DNA of 64,000 bases from Sinorhizobium sp. BG8 (GTDB lineage: Bacteria; Pseudomonadota; Alphaproteobacteria; Rhizobiales; Rhizobiaceae). The stretch is from contig NZ_CP044011.1 of NCBI RefSeq assembly GCF_016864555.1, forward strand, positions 2,065,501 through 2,129,500, written 5' to 3'. Positions within the stretch are counted from its first letter, which is position 1. Each line of letters opens with the position of its first letter. Made by a program: the position numbers and the translations under genes. Below, in pieces: positions 8,166 through 17,313 of this stretch. The notes beneath the pieces are model-generated. The model was not told the DNA's origin and did no database searches. It saw only the letters and a list, made by a program, of their open reading frames with translations.

Positions 8166-9098
8166 ATGAGAATACAGGCAATATTCAACAAGGATGGCGG
8201 TACGTTCCGTACGACCGACATGGATCTGTACGTCCGCAAGGCGGAGGAAATCTTCGCCAATGCCGGCCATCACCTGGATTGTGATATCGTCGAGGGCTCC
8301 GATATCGAGATGGCTTTGAAGCGCTGTGCGGGTCGTAGCGATCTCGATGCGATGCTCGCCGGGGGAGGCGATGGAACGATCTCGGCGGCCGCTGGCATCG
8401 CCTGGAAGAGCGGCATGCCGCTCGGCGTGGTGCCGGCGGGCACCATGAATCTCTTTGCCAGGTCGCTCAAGGTTCCGCTCGACATATGGCAGGCAATTCA
8501 CGCACTCGCGGATGGCGATGTCGCCGCTGCGGATATCGGCAGCGCGGACGGCCGTGCTTTCGTGCACCAGTTCTCCGCCGGCCTCCACGCCCGGATGGTG
8601 CGCCTTCGTAATGCGATGACGTTCAATTCCCGCGTCGGAAAGATGATGGCGAATGCCCGCGCGGCTGTGGGCGTTGTCTTCGATCCCCCGGAATTCGATG
8701 TGGAATTCGATGTCGACGGCGTGAAATCGCACCGCTCCGTTTCGGCGATCAACGTCTCGAACAATCGCTTCGGCGACTACGGGCTGCTCTATGCCGACGA
8801 CGTGACGGGCGGCCACCTCGGCTTCTATACGACGCAGCCGCTGAAGCCGGCTGGCGTTGCGCGTCTGGCCTTTGACATCATGCGGGGCAAGCTTCGTGAA
8901 AATGCCGACGTGACCGAAATGACCGGCAGCGCCGTCGACCTGCATTTCCCGCGGGTCGACCGGGCGATCAATTGCGTCATCGACGGCGAGCTGCTGCCGA
9001 TGGGCCGCGATGTCGCGCTGCGTCTGCATCCGGGCGAACTCAAGGTGATCGTCCCGAAGGTGGCCGGAGACGCCGACAAGGAGCAGGTCGCGGCCTGA
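8166..9098 (+). CDS. Diacylglycerol/sphingosine kinase-like lipid kinase (DAGK catalytic domain)
   Basis: A 310-residue soluble protein with a GGAG site before the ATG. The catalytic-domain signature GGGDGT is at 66-71 and the second block GTMNLFAR at 92-99. Both are nucleotide and lipid-headgroup contacts in the DagK/YegS family. The C-terminal beta-rich lobe, typical of YegS-type enzymes, follows. The likely role is ATP-dependent phosphorylation of a membrane lipid. It converges with the next gene, with only 9 bases between the stops. Confidence 0.88.
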   Translation: MRIQAIFNKDGGTFRTTDMDLYVRKAEEIFANAGHHLDCDIVEGSDIEMALKRCAGRSDLDAMLAGGGDGTISAAAGIAWKSGMPLGVVPAGTMNLFARSLKVPLDIWQAIHALADGDVAAADIGSADGRAFVHQFSAGLHARMVRLRNAMTFNSRVGKMMANARAAVGVVFDPPEFDVEFDVDGVKSHRSVSAINVSNNRFGDYGLLYADDVTGGHLGFYTTQPLKPAGVARLAFDIMRGKLRENADVTEMTGSAVDLHFPRVDRAINCVIDGELLPMGRDVALRLHPGELKVIVPKVAGDADKEQVAA

Positions 9099-9107
9099 AG
9101 GCCCGAC

Positions 9108-10463
9108 TCAGATTCGCGGCAGGTACGTCTGGTAGTCGAAGTCCGACACCGTTCGCAGATAGGTGATCGCCTCTTTCCGCTTCGTGTCTCCGTAGAGCTT
9201 CTGGTAGCGCGGCCCGAAGACATCGGCGATGAACGGCGAGGCGGAAAAATCCTCCACCGCGGTGAGGAAGTCGTGGGTCAGCCGCCGTGCGTCGGGCGCG
9301 TCCTTGCCGGGTTCTGTGACGGGACCCGGGTCCAGGTTCTCGTCGAGCCCGCGCAGTATGCCTCCCAGAATAGCCGTCAGCAGCAGGTACGGATTGACGT
9401 CCGCGCCGGCAACTCTGTGCTCGACACGGGCAGCCGGGCCGTCCTTGTCGGGGATGCGGATAGCGGTGCCGCGGTGGCCGAACCCCCAGGTCAGGTCGAT
9501 CGGAGCGAATGATCCCGGCTGGAAACGGCGGTAGGAGTTCGCGAAGGGTGCGAAGACCAGCTGCGCATCGCGCATCGTGTCGAGCATGCCGGCGCAGACC
9601 GACTTCAGCTTCACCGGATCACCGCCCTTGGCGTCGAGAATGTTCCTGCCGTCGCGATCGATGATGCTTGCGTGCACGTGAAGCCCGGATCCCGCCTGGT
9701 TGGCGTAGGGCTTGGCCATGCAGGTGGACTTCAATCCGTGAAGCTTCGCGGCCTGCTCGGCAATGCGCTTGAGGTAGATGCAGTCGTCGGCAGCAGCCAG
9801 CGCATCGGGCCGGTGGAGAAGGTTGATTTCGAACTGGCCGGGGCCGAACTCCGCCGTGGTCGCGTCGGCGGGCAGATCCTGGGCGCGGGCCCAGGCGCGA
9901 ACGGTCTGCAAGTAGCCGTCGAGCGCGTCCACCGCGCTCATGTCGTAGAGCTGGAAGCCGTTTGGCTCGTCGCGGTACATCAGCCTTTCCGGCGGGCGTG
10001 GCTTGCCCGTTTCGCGCCAGTCATCCTGGATCACATAGAATTCGAGTTCCGTCGCGACGACCGGGGTAAGGCCCCGGTCCTCGAACCGCTTCAGCAGCGC
10101 GGCAAGGATCGCGCGTGGATCCATGAAGCTCGGCGTTCCGTCGAATTCGTGCATCGTCGCCAGCACTTGCTTCGAACCCGCCGGCGCCCAGGGCATGGGT
10201 ACCAGCGAACGACTGTCCGGGATACATGCGCCGTCCGGATCGCCGACACTCAGCGAGAGCCCGGTGATGTCGTCGTTGTCGTCGCCCCAGATATCGAGCG
10301 ACTGGGTCGATGAGGGCAGCCGCACCGAACCGTCCCAGATCTTCTTTTCGCCCTCGAGTGGGATCTGCTTGCCGCGAAGGTCGCCGTTCATGCCGACGAG
10401 AAGGATCTCGATCCTCGGGGGGAGGTCGGGCGAGCTTGTTGCTGCCGTCTTTTGCTGGGTCAT
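9108..10463 (-). CDS. Glutamine synthetase family protein, gamma-glutamylputrescine synthetase-like (PuuA type)
   Basis: A 451-residue protein with the GS beta-grasp start (NGDLRGKQIP), the metal-ligand block ATELEFYV, the EFGPGQFEINL block and the SGLHVHAS active-site strand. It is shorter at the N-terminus than GlnA and lacks the adenylylation-type context. Proteins of this group ligate glutamate to putrescine or other amines. The divergent class III aminotransferase next door supports a polyamine or amine catabolic role. An alternative is a GlnT/GlnIII-type synthetase. Confidence 0.85.
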   Translation of the reverse strand: MTQQKTAATSSPDLPPRIEILLVGMNGDLRGKQIPLEGEKKIWDGSVRLPSSTQSLDIWGDDNDDITGLSLSVGDPDGACIPDSRSLVPMPWAPAGSKQVLATMHEFDGTPSFMDPRAILAALLKRFEDRGLTPVVATELEFYVIQDDWRETGKPRPPERLMYRDEPNGFQLYDMSAVDALDGYLQTVRAWARAQDLPADATTAEFGPGQFEINLLHRPDALAAADDCIYLKRIAEQAAKLHGLKSTCMAKPYANQAGSGLHVHASIIDRDGRNILDAKGGDPVKLKSVCAGMLDTMRDAQLVFAPFANSYRRFQPGSFAPIDLTWGFGHRGTAIRIPDKDGPAARVEHRVAGADVNPYLLLTAILGGILRGLDENLDPGPVTEPGKDAPDARRLTHDFLTAVEDFSASPFIADVFGPRYQKLYGDTKRKEAITYLRTVSDFDYQTYLPRI

Positions 10464-10657
10464 GTTCGGTATCGTCTCTGGCGGGTTGCAGATAGGCTCT
10501 GGATAGTAGCCGAATCTAGGTTCGGTCCCTTGCCAAAGTCCTGTTACATGGGCATTTTCCTAGCCTATTCTGTCTCGCCGTTCAACAAGTGAGGGGGCGT
10601 TGGGCGGCCGCAAAAATCCGAGACGTCGCAAGCGCTCCCTGCCGCAAGGAACCCTTC

Positions 10658-12031
10658 ATGGATACCCAGTCAAACGCCGCCCTGTCCAATCTCGGTGCGC
10701 TCGACGCCGCCCATCATCTTCATCCGTTCTCGGACATGAAGAAACTGAATGCTGTCGGCACCCGCATTATCGAGCGGGCGGAAGGCTCGTACATCTTCGA
10801 TAATCATGGCAAGCGCTATCTCGACGGGTTCGCGGGGCTCTGGTGCGTGAACATCGGCTACGGGCGCAAGGAGATTGCCGATGCCGTCTATCGGCAGATG
10901 AACGAACTGCCTTACTACAACACCTTTTTCGGCACCACGACGCCGCCGGCCGTCCTGCTTGCCCAGAAGATCACCTCGCATGCCGGGGCGAAGATGAACC
11001 GCGTCTTCTTCACGGGATCCGGATCCGAGGCGAACGATACGTGGTTCCGCATGGCCCGGGTCTACTGGGCGGCACTCGGCAAGCCGACCAAGAAGACGAT
11101 CATTGCCCGGAAAAACGGATATCACGGCTCGACCGTTGCCGGCGCCTCGCTCGGCGGCATGAAATGGATGCACGAGCAGGGCGACCTGCCGATCCCCGGC
11201 GTCGTCCATATCGGGCAGCCCTTCTGGTACGGCGAGGGCGGTGACCTTTCTCCCGCTGAATTCGGCCTGAAGGTTGCGCGCGAGCTCGAGGAGAAGATCG
11301 ACGAACTCGGCGAAGACAATGTCGCGGCGTTTGTCGCCGAGCCGATCCAGGGGGCAGGCGGCGTGATCGTGCCGCCGGAAACCTACTGGCCGGAGATCGC
11401 GCGCATCTGCAAGGCACGCAACATTCTGCTCGTCAGCGACGAAGTCATCTGCGGTTTCGGGCGCACGGGTCACTGGTTTGGCTACCAGCACTTCGGCGTG
11501 GAACCGGACCTTGCGCCTATCGCCAAGGGCCTGTCGTCGGGCTATCTGCCGATCGGCGGGGTGATGGTCAGCGACCGCGTCGGCGATGTTCTCGTCAACG
11601 AGGTGGGCGACTTCAATCACGGCTTTACCTATTCCGGCCATCCGGTCTGCGCCGCGGCGGCGCTCGAGAACCTGCGTATCATCGAGGACGAGAAGCTTGT
11701 CGAACGCGTCCACGACGACATCGGCCCCTATCTGGCCGCGGGCCTGAAATCGCTGGAGGATCATCCGATCGTTGGTGATACCCAGTGCGTCGGTCTCATG
11801 GGCGCGGTCCAGCTCGCGGAAGACAAGGCGACGCGTCTCCGGTTCGAAGACAAGGAAAAGGCGGGCGTGATGGTGCGCAATCACTGCCTGGAGAACGGCC
11901 TCGTCCTGCGCGCGACCGGCGACCGCATGCTCTTTTCGCCGCCACTCATCATCACTCGCGCAGAGGTAGACCAGATGGTCGAGACGACCCGCAAGGGGCT
12001 CGATCATGCGTTGAAAGAGCTGAAGGGCTGA
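10658..12031 (+). CDS. Class III aminotransferase, putrescine/beta-alanine:pyruvate type
   Basis: A 457-residue PLP enzyme. The ATG at 10658 has an AAGGA site, which I prefer over the longer frame from 10589. GSGSEAND is at 120-127, the PLP-ring aspartate Asp261 lies in SDEVICGFGRTG, and the Schiff-base Lys290 in AKGLSSGY. This is close to the SpuC/YgjG-like group that transfers amino groups from putrescine or omega-amino acids to pyruvate. It is divergent from the glutamine-synthetase-like gene across a 194-base promoter region, suggesting joint control. Confidence 0.9.
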   Translation: MDTQSNAALSNLGALDAAHHLHPFSDMKKLNAVGTRIIERAEGSYIFDNHGKRYLDGFAGLWCVNIGYGRKEIADAVYRQMNELPYYNTFFGTTTPPAVLLAQKITSHAGAKMNRVFFTGSGSEANDTWFRMARVYWAALGKPTKKTIIARKNGYHGSTVAGASLGGMKWMHEQGDLPIPGVVHIGQPFWYGEGGDLSPAEFGLKVARELEEKIDELGEDNVAAFVAEPIQGAGGVIVPPETYWPEIARICKARNILLVSDEVICGFGRTGHWFGYQHFGVEPDLAPIAKGLSSGYLPIGGVMVSDRVGDVLVNEVGDFNHGFTYSGHPVCAAAALENLRIIEDEKLVERVHDDIGPYLAAGLKSLEDHPIVGDTQCVGLMGAVQLAEDKATRLRFEDKEKAGVMVRNHCLENGLVLRATGDRMLFSPPLIITRAEVDQMVETTRKGLDHALKELKG

Positions 12032-12080
12032 GCCGGAGGACATCCGGCAAGGTCCCGGTTCCCCGGCCTTGATCAAACGA

Positions 12081-12106
12081 CCCGCGCATTCACCTGAGTG
12101 CGCGGG
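12081..12106. terminator. Bidirectional terminator between converging genes
   Basis: A perfect 8-pair GC-rich stem (12081-12088 with 12099-12106) with a 10-base loop, between the stop of the aminotransferase and the stop of the GT39 gene. Confidence 0.65.
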
Positions 12107-12126
12107 TTCCCAAAGCACCCGTCGCC

Positions 12127-13632
12127 TTATTGCTTGACCGGGTAAAGCCAGGCGTATCCGAAGACATAGCTGTCTTCGGGCGTGCCGTATGTGTAGGGCA
12201 GCGACATCTCCCGCGTCTGAAGGCTTTCCGGAGCAATCTGTCTTCCGGAACGGCTGGCGAACTTCAGAAGTGGTGCGGGAATTTCGGCGCCGCTCTTTCC
12301 CTCCATGCGCCAGACGACGAGGACCTGCGAGGTCTCGTTCCAGGCAATTTGCGGGTCGAATGACGGATAGGCGGGTGACACAACGGGCGCTCCCGGGAAC
12401 TGCAGGCGCAGGTTTCCGGCAAGATGCGGATCCTCGGCGATGACGGCGCCGGGCTCGGCCGGTGCCTCCTTCATGATCGCCGCAGCGAACGCGTCATAGG
12501 GAACGTTCTGCTTCTGGTAGTCGCCGGTTCGCCCCGCCAGCGCGACGCGCCCGAAGAGCACGGCCGGCACCAGAAGCATGATCAGGAGGGGAACCGGCAG
12601 GTAGCGTCCCAGGAATTTTTGGCCGGAAACACCTGCCGCCTCGAGCTTCATGCAGAGGTAGAGCGGCAGGATGAGCAGGAGCGGCGTCAGCCAGCGGTCC
12701 TTGATGTGCGACGCTCCCGCGAACACGATCAGAAGGGCAAGCACGATCAGGAACACGACGAGGATGCGCTCGACGAGCGCGGTCCATCGGTTGCCCTGCC
12801 GCAAGGCGTGGAACAGCGTGCCCCTGAAGACGGCTGCGAAGACCGCGACTGTCACGGCCGAGAAGCCGAGGATCGCCATCGCCAGCGAACCAAATCCCGT
12901 GGCGATCTGCGCCGGCAGGCTCAGCGTCTCTCCCGCGAGCTTGTCCATCGTCCGCTCGGTCGCAAGGCCGAGATTTCCGGCAAGCCACAGCCCGTGCGGA
13001 AGCACGATCAGCAGCGCCGCCGCGACCGTGAACGCGAGGCGGGGATCGAGGAGCCGCGCACGCCATTCGCGGTCCGGCAGGGTCGCGAGGAGGGCGGCGG
13101 CCGGCAGGATGGCGAAATTGTACTTGGAGATCAGTCCGACCCCGACCGCCACTCCTGTGAGGAGGTAGGAGAAGGAACTCGGCGTCTGCAGGGTGCGGAA
13201 GAAGCCGTAGAGGAAGAGGGAAGCCGCAAAGACGATCGCGACCGTATGGCTCAGATCTCGCTGGGCTTCGAAGGCGATCTGCGGGATCGTGAGCAGGCCG
13301 AGCGTCGCGATGATCGCAAGGTCCCGGTCCTTGAGGACCGTGCGCGCGGCGAGCCCATAGGCGAGATAGGCGAGGAAAAGGACGGCGTTCTTCAGCACGC
13401 TGACGGCGAACACGCTCGGACCCGTCACCTTGACCACCGCATACTGGATCCAGTTGTAGAACGGCGGCTGGGTGTCGTAGCCCGCCGCGAGCCACTGCGA
13501 CAGAAGGATCTGCTGGGCCTCGTCGCGCTCCAGTGCGTCCGGCATGGCGAGGCGCACAAGGAGGTTGAGCACGAAGTAGCCGGCGATCAGCAGGAAGATC
13601 GCGGCCGGCGATGAACGCAGAAATTTCGTCAT
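12127..13632 (-). CDS. GT39/ArnT-like polytopic glycosyltransferase (possibly RgtD-like)
   Basis: A 501-residue protein with about 11-12 membrane segments. The first periplasmic loop has the acidic ERDEAQ motif, and DTQPPFYNWI follows, which is typical of PMT_2/ArnT-type transferases that use polyprenyl-phosphate sugars. The ATG lies one base after the stop of the upstream GT2 gene (TGA-C-ATG), so the two are translationally coupled. In rhizobia such pairs put galacturonic acid or another sugar on lipid A or the LPS core. That specific assignment is inference from the partner gene. Confidence 0.8.
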   Translation of the reverse strand: MTKFLRSSPAAIFLLIAGYFVLNLLVRLAMPDALERDEAQQILLSQWLAAGYDTQPPFYNWIQYAVVKVTGPSVFAVSVLKNAVLFLAYLAYGLAARTVLKDRDLAIIATLGLLTIPQIAFEAQRDLSHTVAIVFAASLFLYGFFRTLQTPSSFSYLLTGVAVGVGLISKYNFAILPAAALLATLPDREWRARLLDPRLAFTVAAALLIVLPHGLWLAGNLGLATERTMDKLAGETLSLPAQIATGFGSLAMAILGFSAVTVAVFAAVFRGTLFHALRQGNRWTALVERILVVFLIVLALLIVFAGASHIKDRWLTPLLLILPLYLCMKLEAAGVSGQKFLGRYLPVPLLIMLLVPAVLFGRVALAGRTGDYQKQNVPYDAFAAAIMKEAPAEPGAVIAEDPHLAGNLRLQFPGAPVVSPAYPSFDPQIAWNETSQVLVVWRMEGKSGAEIPAPLLKFASRSGRQIAPESLQTREMSLPYTYGTPEDSYVFGYAWLYPVKQ

Positions 13633-13633
13633 G

Positions 13634-14641
13634 TCACTCCTGCCGGAATGTCTGGCGTATGATGTAGTTCGGCGTGTCGTCGTCGCGGAAATAGGTCCGG
13701 GCGATCATCTCGGAAAGGATGCCAGTGGTGATCAGCTGGATGGAAGACAGAAACAGCATGACCCCGACGATCAGCATCGGTCGCATGCCGATGTCATTGC
13801 CGAAGATAAACTTGTCGATGAACAGGAAGGCGAGGATGAGGGCACTCACGGCACCGGCGGCAAGGCCGATCGAGCCGAAGAAATGTCCCGGCCGCGCCTT
13901 GTAGCGCATGAAAAACAGCACCGACAGGAGATCGAGGATGACCCGGAAGGTGCGGGAAATGCCGTACTTCGACGTTCCGAGCGTCCGCGGGTGATGGGTG
14001 ACCACCATCTCGCCGATGCGCGAGCTTGGCACCACGCCCGCCACCCAGGCGGGGATGAAACGGTGCATTTCACCCATCAGCTTGACCTGCTTGATGATCG
14101 ATGCGCGATAGATCTTCAGGCTGCATCCGTAGTCGTGAAGCCGGACGCCGGTGATTCTTCCGATCAGCGCATTGGCACACCAGGAGGGTATCTTGCGCAG
14201 GAACAGACCGTCCTTGCGATCCTTGCGCCAGCCGACGAGGAGATCGAGTTCCCGCTCATCGAGCGCTCGGGCCATGGCGGGAATGTCGCTCGGATCGTTC
14301 TGAAGGTCGCCGTCCAGCGTGGCGATAAGGCGGCCGTTCGCCGCGTCGATACCTGCCTGCATCGCGGCCGTCTGGCCGAAGTTGCGCTGGAGTTCGATGA
14401 TCGCCATGCGAAGTCCCGGACGGGCGAGCGATGCGCGTGCGCGCAAAAGCGTCGCGTCCGTGCTCCCATCGTCGACAAGGATGAGCTCCCACGAAGAGAC
14501 GCGCCCTTCCATCGCCGTGCAGACGCGGTCGATCAGCAGTCCGACGCTCTCTTCCTCGTTGAACACGGGGACGACCAGGGAGAGCTCGATGCCTTCCGCA
14601 AAGGTTTCCCCGGCAGCTACAGTTTCAGAATTCTCTAGCAA
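13634..14641 (-). CDS. GT2 polyprenyl-phosphate glycosyltransferase (DPM1/ArnC/RgtE-like)
   Basis: A 335-residue protein that starts at a TTG (14641) supported by a strong GGGAGGGGA site. The next ATG would remove the nucleotide-binding region. The GT-A fold shows VVPVFNEE near 23-30, DDGSTD at 57-62 and the metal-binding DGD at 110-112. Two membrane helices at about 238-262 and 275-300 end the protein, as in ArnC and RgtE. It should make a polyprenyl-phosphate-linked sugar for the downstream GT39 enzyme. Confidence 0.87.
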   Translation of the reverse strand: MLENSETVAAGETFAEGIELSLVVPVFNEEESVGLLIDRVCTAMEGRVSSWELILVDDGSTDATLLRARASLARPGLRMAIIELQRNFGQTAAMQAGIDAANGRLIATLDGDLQNDPSDIPAMARALDERELDLLVGWRKDRKDGLFLRKIPSWCANALIGRITGVRLHDYGCSLKIYRASIIKQVKLMGEMHRFIPAWVAGVVPSSRIGEMVVTHHPRTLGTSKYGISRTFRVILDLLSVLFFMRYKARPGHFFGSIGLAAGAVSALILAFLFIDKFIFGNDIGMRPMLIVGVMLFLSSIQLITTGILSEMIARTYFRDDDTPNYIIRQTFRQE

Positions 14642-14716
14642 TTACCTATCTCCCCTCCCGCCGGGAGGTTCTTTCTGCACGCGCGCCATGTTAATCACGG
14701 CCTCGCAAGCCCTGTA

Positions 14717-15697
14717 ATGGATATTCAGCACTATATGACTTCGACACCGGATTCCAGCCGCTCCTCCTGGGTTTCCCGCAACGGGGTGACCCTGCTGACG
14801 GTCGCATGTCTTGCCGGCTATGGCGCCTTCGTGGAATGGCAGTGGGGCTGGAGCAAGCTCTTTGCGCAATGGCTGGAAATCGGCCTGTGGCCCGTTGCCG
14901 TGGCTCTGATGTCGCTGACGGCCACCTATTTCGTTCGCTCCTGGCGGATCCACGACTATTTCCCCTCCGAGACGGCCGGCCGCTTCCTTCGGCTTTTCCG
15001 TGTGACGCAGGTTCATAACCTCCTCAACATCATGCTGCCGTTTCGGGCAGGCGAGACGAGCTTTCCCCTGCTGATGCGCTCGGAGTTCGGCATTCCGCTC
15101 GCACGCGCGACGTCGGCGCTTTTCGTCATGCGCCTCCTCGACCTGCATGCTCTCTGCGCGGCCGCCGGGGTGGGCGTCGTCATCAATGCCGGAGGCACGT
15201 GGCCCTATGGGCTGGGCTGGATCGTCTTTCTCGTCTGCCCCCTTGCTTTCTATGCCCTCAAGGCCCCGATCCTTGCCAGGCTTCGGGGGCATGTTCCGGA
15301 GAGGCTCGAACGCATCGTCGAGGAAATCGAAGCAGGTATTCCCGCGGATCGGGGTGCCTTCGTGCGTGCCTGGGCCTTCACCGTCCTCAATTGGACGGTA
15401 AAGGTGCTGGTGCTGGCGTGGGTTCTGGCGCTGATGGGCGTACTTCCCCTCGGCGCCTGTTTCGGCGGAGCGCTCGGCGGCGAGCTTTCGTCCGTCCTTC
15501 CGCTTCATGCGCCGGGCGGGGTCGGAACCTACCCGGCAGGAATTGCGGCCGGAGCCATTGCCTTTGGTGCTGCCGGCAAGGGGGAGGCACTGGCGTCCCT
15601 GGGGCAGGCCGCGGTCAACACCCACCTTCTCATCATCGCATCGGCCTTTACCGGGACCGCCCTGTCCGTGCTCTTGTCGTCACGCAGGCGTTCCTGA
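14717..15697 (+). CDS. Flippase-like membrane protein (UPF0104 / LPG synthase TM-region family)
   Basis: A 326-residue polytopic protein with the family blocks AYFVRSWR-like (TYFVRSWR), NIMLPFRAGE and the late HAPGGVGTYPAG. Members include YbhN, AglD and the N-terminal half of MprF, thought to move lipids or lipid-linked sugars. Its position, divergent from a GT2/GT39 pair, suggests it handles the same lipid-linked sugar. An ATG at 14735 is an alternative start; neither has a strong ribosome site. Only 6 bases separate its stop from that of amn. Confidence 0.78.
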   Translation: MDIQHYMTSTPDSSRSSWVSRNGVTLLTVACLAGYGAFVEWQWGWSKLFAQWLEIGLWPVAVALMSLTATYFVRSWRIHDYFPSETAGRFLRLFRVTQVHNLLNIMLPFRAGETSFPLLMRSEFGIPLARATSALFVMRLLDLHALCAAAGVGVVINAGGTWPYGLGWIVFLVCPLAFYALKAPILARLRGHVPERLERIVEEIEAGIPADRGAFVRAWAFTVLNWTVKVLVLAWVLALMGVLPLGACFGGALGGELSSVLPLHAPGGVGTYPAGIAAGAIAFGAAGKGEALASLGQAAVNTHLLIIASAFTGTALSVLLSSRRRS

Positions 15698-15703
15698 CGG
15701 GGA

Positions 15704-17206
15704 CTACTGAAACGCCGTTTCGTAGAAGCTTCTGAGCTTGCGGGAGTGGAGCTTCTCCGTCGGCATTCCCGCGAGCTTCTCGAGGGCGCGAATGCCGATC
15801 CGCAGGTGCTGGTTCACCTGCGTGCGGTAGAAGGCCGTCGCCATGCCGGGCAGCTTGAGTTCCCCATGGAGCGGCTTGTCCGAAACGCAGAGCAACGTGC
15901 CGTACGGCACGCGGAACCGGAAGCCGTTGGCCGCGATCGTGGCTGATTCCATGTCGAGCGCGATGGCGCGCGACTGCGAAAGCCGCTTGACCGGTCCCCG
16001 CTGGTCACGCAGTTCCCAGTTGCGGTTGTCGATGGTCGCGACCGTGCCGGTCCGCATGATGCGCTTGAGGTCGTACCCCTCGTAGCCCGTCACCTCCGCC
16101 ACCGCACCCTCGAGCGCCACCTGCACTTCGGCGAGTGCCGGAATCGGAACCCATACCGGCAGGTCGTCGTCGAGCACGTGGTCTTCGCGCACATAGGCAT
16201 GGGCGAGCACATAGTCGCCAAGCGTCTGGCTGTTCCTGAGCCCCGCGCAGTGGCCGAGCATCAGCCAGGCATGCGGGCGAAGCACGGCGATATGGTCGGT
16301 GATCGTCTTGGCGTTGGAGGGTCCGACGCCGATATTCACCATGGTGATCCCGCCGTGGCCCTTCTTCTTGATGTGATAGGCCGGCATCTGCGGCATGCGA
16401 CCGAGCGTGAGGTCCGATTCCGGGCGGTCGGAGCCTGCGTGCGTGACGATGTTTCCCGGCTCGACGAAGGCCGTGTAGCCGTTGCCGCCCTCGGCCATCT
16501 GCATTCTCGCCCAGGCGCAAAACTCGTCGACGTAGAACTGGTAGTTCGTGAAGAGGACGAAGTTCTGGAAATGGTTGGCGCTGGTCGCGGTGTAGTGGCT
16601 GAGTCGGGCCAGCGAATAATCGACGCGCTGGGCGGTGAAGGCTGCAAGCGGCGAGGGCTCTCCGGGACCGGGTTCGTAGGAGCCGTTGGCGATCTCGTCG
16701 TCCGTATTCGTGAGGTCGGGCGCGTCGAACAGGTCGCGCAGTGGCAGCTCGATGTGTTCGGCGACTTCCGCTTCGACATAGGCACCTTCGCCGAAGGCGA
16801 AATGGAGCGGGATCGGTGTCGTCGATTCGGACACGGTCACGCGGATGCCGTGGTTGCGCATGAGGTGGCCGAGCTGTTCCTTCAGATAGTGGCGAAAGAG
16901 CTTCGGGCGGGTGATGGTCGTCGTGTAGATGCCCGGCGAGGCAACGTAGCCATAGGAAAGCCGCGAATCCACGTGGCCGAAACTCGTGGTTTCCACGGCG
17001 ACCTGCGGGTAGCAGGCGCGGAACCGCTTGTCCGGAGTGCCCGACTTGCCGAGCGATACGAACGCGTCGGTGAGGAACTTCGTGTTCCTCTCGTAGAGCG
17101 CTTCCAAAGCATCGACGGCCTTTGCCGGATCGTCGAAGGTCTGTGGCTCGTAGCGTTCAGGCGTGGAGAAGGAAAGTGGACGGGGATAGGAGATGGTTTT
17201 GCTCAT
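15704..17206 (-). CDS. amn: AMP nucleosidase
   Basis: A 500-residue protein, the full length of the family. It has the N-terminal AMP-nucleosidase-specific domain (to about 190) and a C-terminal phosphorylase-like domain with NIGVGPSNAKT, GHCAGLRNSQ and the ALDMESATIAANG block that binds the ribose. It hydrolyses AMP to adenine and ribose 5-phosphate and thereby controls the adenylate pool. A -10-like TATAAT ends only 5 bases before the ATG, so the message may be leaderless. The stop faces the flippase gene. Confidence 0.94.
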   Translation of the reverse strand: MSKTISYPRPLSFSTPERYEPQTFDDPAKAVDALEALYERNTKFLTDAFVSLGKSGTPDKRFRACYPQVAVETTSFGHVDSRLSYGYVASPGIYTTTITRPKLFRHYLKEQLGHLMRNHGIRVTVSESTTPIPLHFAFGEGAYVEAEVAEHIELPLRDLFDAPDLTNTDDEIANGSYEPGPGEPSPLAAFTAQRVDYSLARLSHYTATSANHFQNFVLFTNYQFYVDEFCAWARMQMAEGGNGYTAFVEPGNIVTHAGSDRPESDLTLGRMPQMPAYHIKKKGHGGITMVNIGVGPSNAKTITDHIAVLRPHAWLMLGHCAGLRNSQTLGDYVLAHAYVREDHVLDDDLPVWVPIPALAEVQVALEGAVAEVTGYEGYDLKRIMRTGTVATIDNRNWELRDQRGPVKRLSQSRAIALDMESATIAANGFRFRVPYGTLLCVSDKPLHGELKLPGMATAFYRTQVNQHLRIGIRALEKLAGMPTEKLHSRKLRSFYETAFQ

Positions 17207-17239
17207 GAATCATTATAGTGAGTTGCTTTTTACAAGCAA
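17204..17239 (-). promoter_or_regulatory. Probable sigma-70 promoter of amn with overlapping inverted repeat
   Basis: On the minus strand TTGCTT (17239-17234), a 16-base spacer and TATAAT (17217-17212) precede the amn ATG by 5 bases. Transcription would begin at or next to the start codon. TTGCTT-N5-AAGCAA forms an inverted repeat at 17223-17239 over the -35 and spacer, a likely operator. Confidence 0.5.
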
Positions 17240-17313
17240 ACGACAAGAACTTTGCGCTGGCAAGCGGAGTTTTCACCACTCGACCGGGCCTTTTGGTCAA
17301 ACGGAGGCGAAAG

